Of a DNA stretch of 64,000 bases, positions 63,391 through 64,000 are shown piece by piece. Source of the DNA: Dendrolimus kikuchii. Taxonomy: Eukaryota; Arthropoda; Insecta; Lepidoptera; Lasiocampidae. Made by a program: the position numbers and the translations under genes. Where the stretch lies: the NCBI GenBank assembly GCA_019925095.2, contig CM034407.1:3433210-3497209 (forward strand), given 5' to 3'. Each line of letters starts with the position of its first letter. Position 1 is the first letter of the stretch. Below the pieces are notes generated by a model. That model searched no databases. It saw nothing but the letters and a program-made list of their open reading frames with translations, and was not told the DNA's origin.

Positions 63391-63971
63391 TTAATATATA
63401 ACTCCGCGGGGTTTAACACCTTTAAATAATGAGGCGGGTGAAATACCCTAGTAATTAGTTTTGAATAATTGTTCGGTCCTTGCCTAGTATGAAGTAGGTA
63501 GAACATCGCTCCATCAATTTTGCTGTCTACCCTCCTTCTGTGTGAGGCCATGGCCAATACAGAGCAGGTTAGGAGCAGCCATTTTTTGAACACACTGTCG
63601 ACGTCTTAACGAGACTACAACGCGCCATGGGCTCATAATTTTTCAATAACATTCATTATACTCATTGTAATTACTGGCCGTGCCAAGAACTTACTATATG
63701 TACTTAGACTTTGTTGAAAGTGTTATCTCTAAAGTGGAGATTAGTGCCGTGTGCTGTTCCTGTGTGTAACCTGAACCGAGCGAGGAGAGGGCGGATCTCA
63801 AGGTTGGTGGAGCTTCTGCTTTTCTAGTACAAGGATCTAGGTCATGTTTCTCTCATACAGTCCATTACAAATTGAACCAGCATTTTTTCCGTAGGCTACA
63901 GCGTTCCACAATAATGTAATATTTTATTAATGTTTTGAATTGTGATTATAATTGTATATGGAAATGTTCCC
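63391..63971. other. Unassigned stretch
   Basis: Open minus frame 63381-63593 has no domain. Nothing recognised. Confidence 0.35.
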
Positions 63972-64000
63972 CAGAAAGAAGTCGCGCGGGTAACATCTAG
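63972..64000 (+). mobile_element. Helitron 3' end at window edge
   Basis: AGAAAGAAGTCGCGCGGGTA then ACATCTAG resembles a short Helitron terminus (CG-rich box then CTAG). Its body is not clear upstream. Confidence 0.35.

Overview
This window looks like lepidopteran (moth or butterfly) genomic DNA that is almost wholly transposable-element debris. I find no convincing host gene, no rRNA and no genuine tRNA gene. The lepidopteran call is inference from repeat types I recognise: tRNA-headed SINEs, jockey-like LINE tails, short Helitrons with CTAG ends, and LINE 3' modules typical of moths. The background is AT-rich with repeated (TA)n tracts, and the coding stretches are mostly short carboxy-terminal remnants of retrotransposon proteins.

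Working names used below. RTE-a: an RTE-like LINE seen only as 5'-truncated 3' ends with a tetranucleotide tail (12 copies). SINE-B: a ~300 bp A-tailed short element (over 20 copies or pieces). SINE-C and SINE-D: two tRNA-derived SINEs. LTR-T: a family of solo LTRs (TGTTACGA...TCGTAACA). LINE-J, LINE-F, LINE-R and LINE-E: carboxy-terminal pieces of different LINEs. RLE-LINE: a LINE with a restriction-like endonuclease. Repeat G and repeat H: unclassified dispersed repeats.

Layout. 1-3.2 kb: RTE-a, LINE-J, SINE-B and a Harbinger-like MITE. 3.2-6.5 kb: two solo LTRs (one holding a nested SINE-D), an RLE-LINE remnant and a Helitron-like relic. 7.6-9.4 kb: a 543 bp TIR element with a MADF-domain relic, a foldback hairpin and a 3 x 136 bp tandem array. 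10.2-17.2 kb: LTR, RTE-a, SINE-B, LINE-R split by a piggyBac-like MITE, LINE-F, repeat G and SINE-D. 17.7-26.4 kb: inverted-repeat element, LINE-J, LTRs, the longest RTE-a, LINE ends and SINE-C. 26.7-31 kb: a triplication carrying SINE-B, and a tandem duplication split by a hAT-like element. 32-39 kb: RTE-a, SINE-C, LINE-F, a 21-bp minisatellite, LINE-R and the best coding region, a 678-codon RLE-LINE ORF. 40-48.6 kb: LTRs, a Helitron with 118-bp internal repeats, and a LINE nested in a SINE-B. 49.4-50.8 kb: a 1.39 kb TIR element flanked by TAA that contains a short two-exon reading frame. 51-64 kb: RTE-1-like LINE, Penelope-like endonuclease fragment, Helitrons inserted in (TA)n, repeat H, a hAT-like MITE nested in a LINE, and SINE-B nested in SINE-C.

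The elements do not form a pathway; what can be read is insertion history. Target-site duplications are visible for many insertions (10-13 bp for RTE-a, 8 bp for hAT, TTAA for piggyBac, 4 bp for the LTRs), and several nested pairs give relative ages. Such density with no genes would fit pericentromeric, intergenic or W-chromosome DNA, but the sequence alone cannot decide that.
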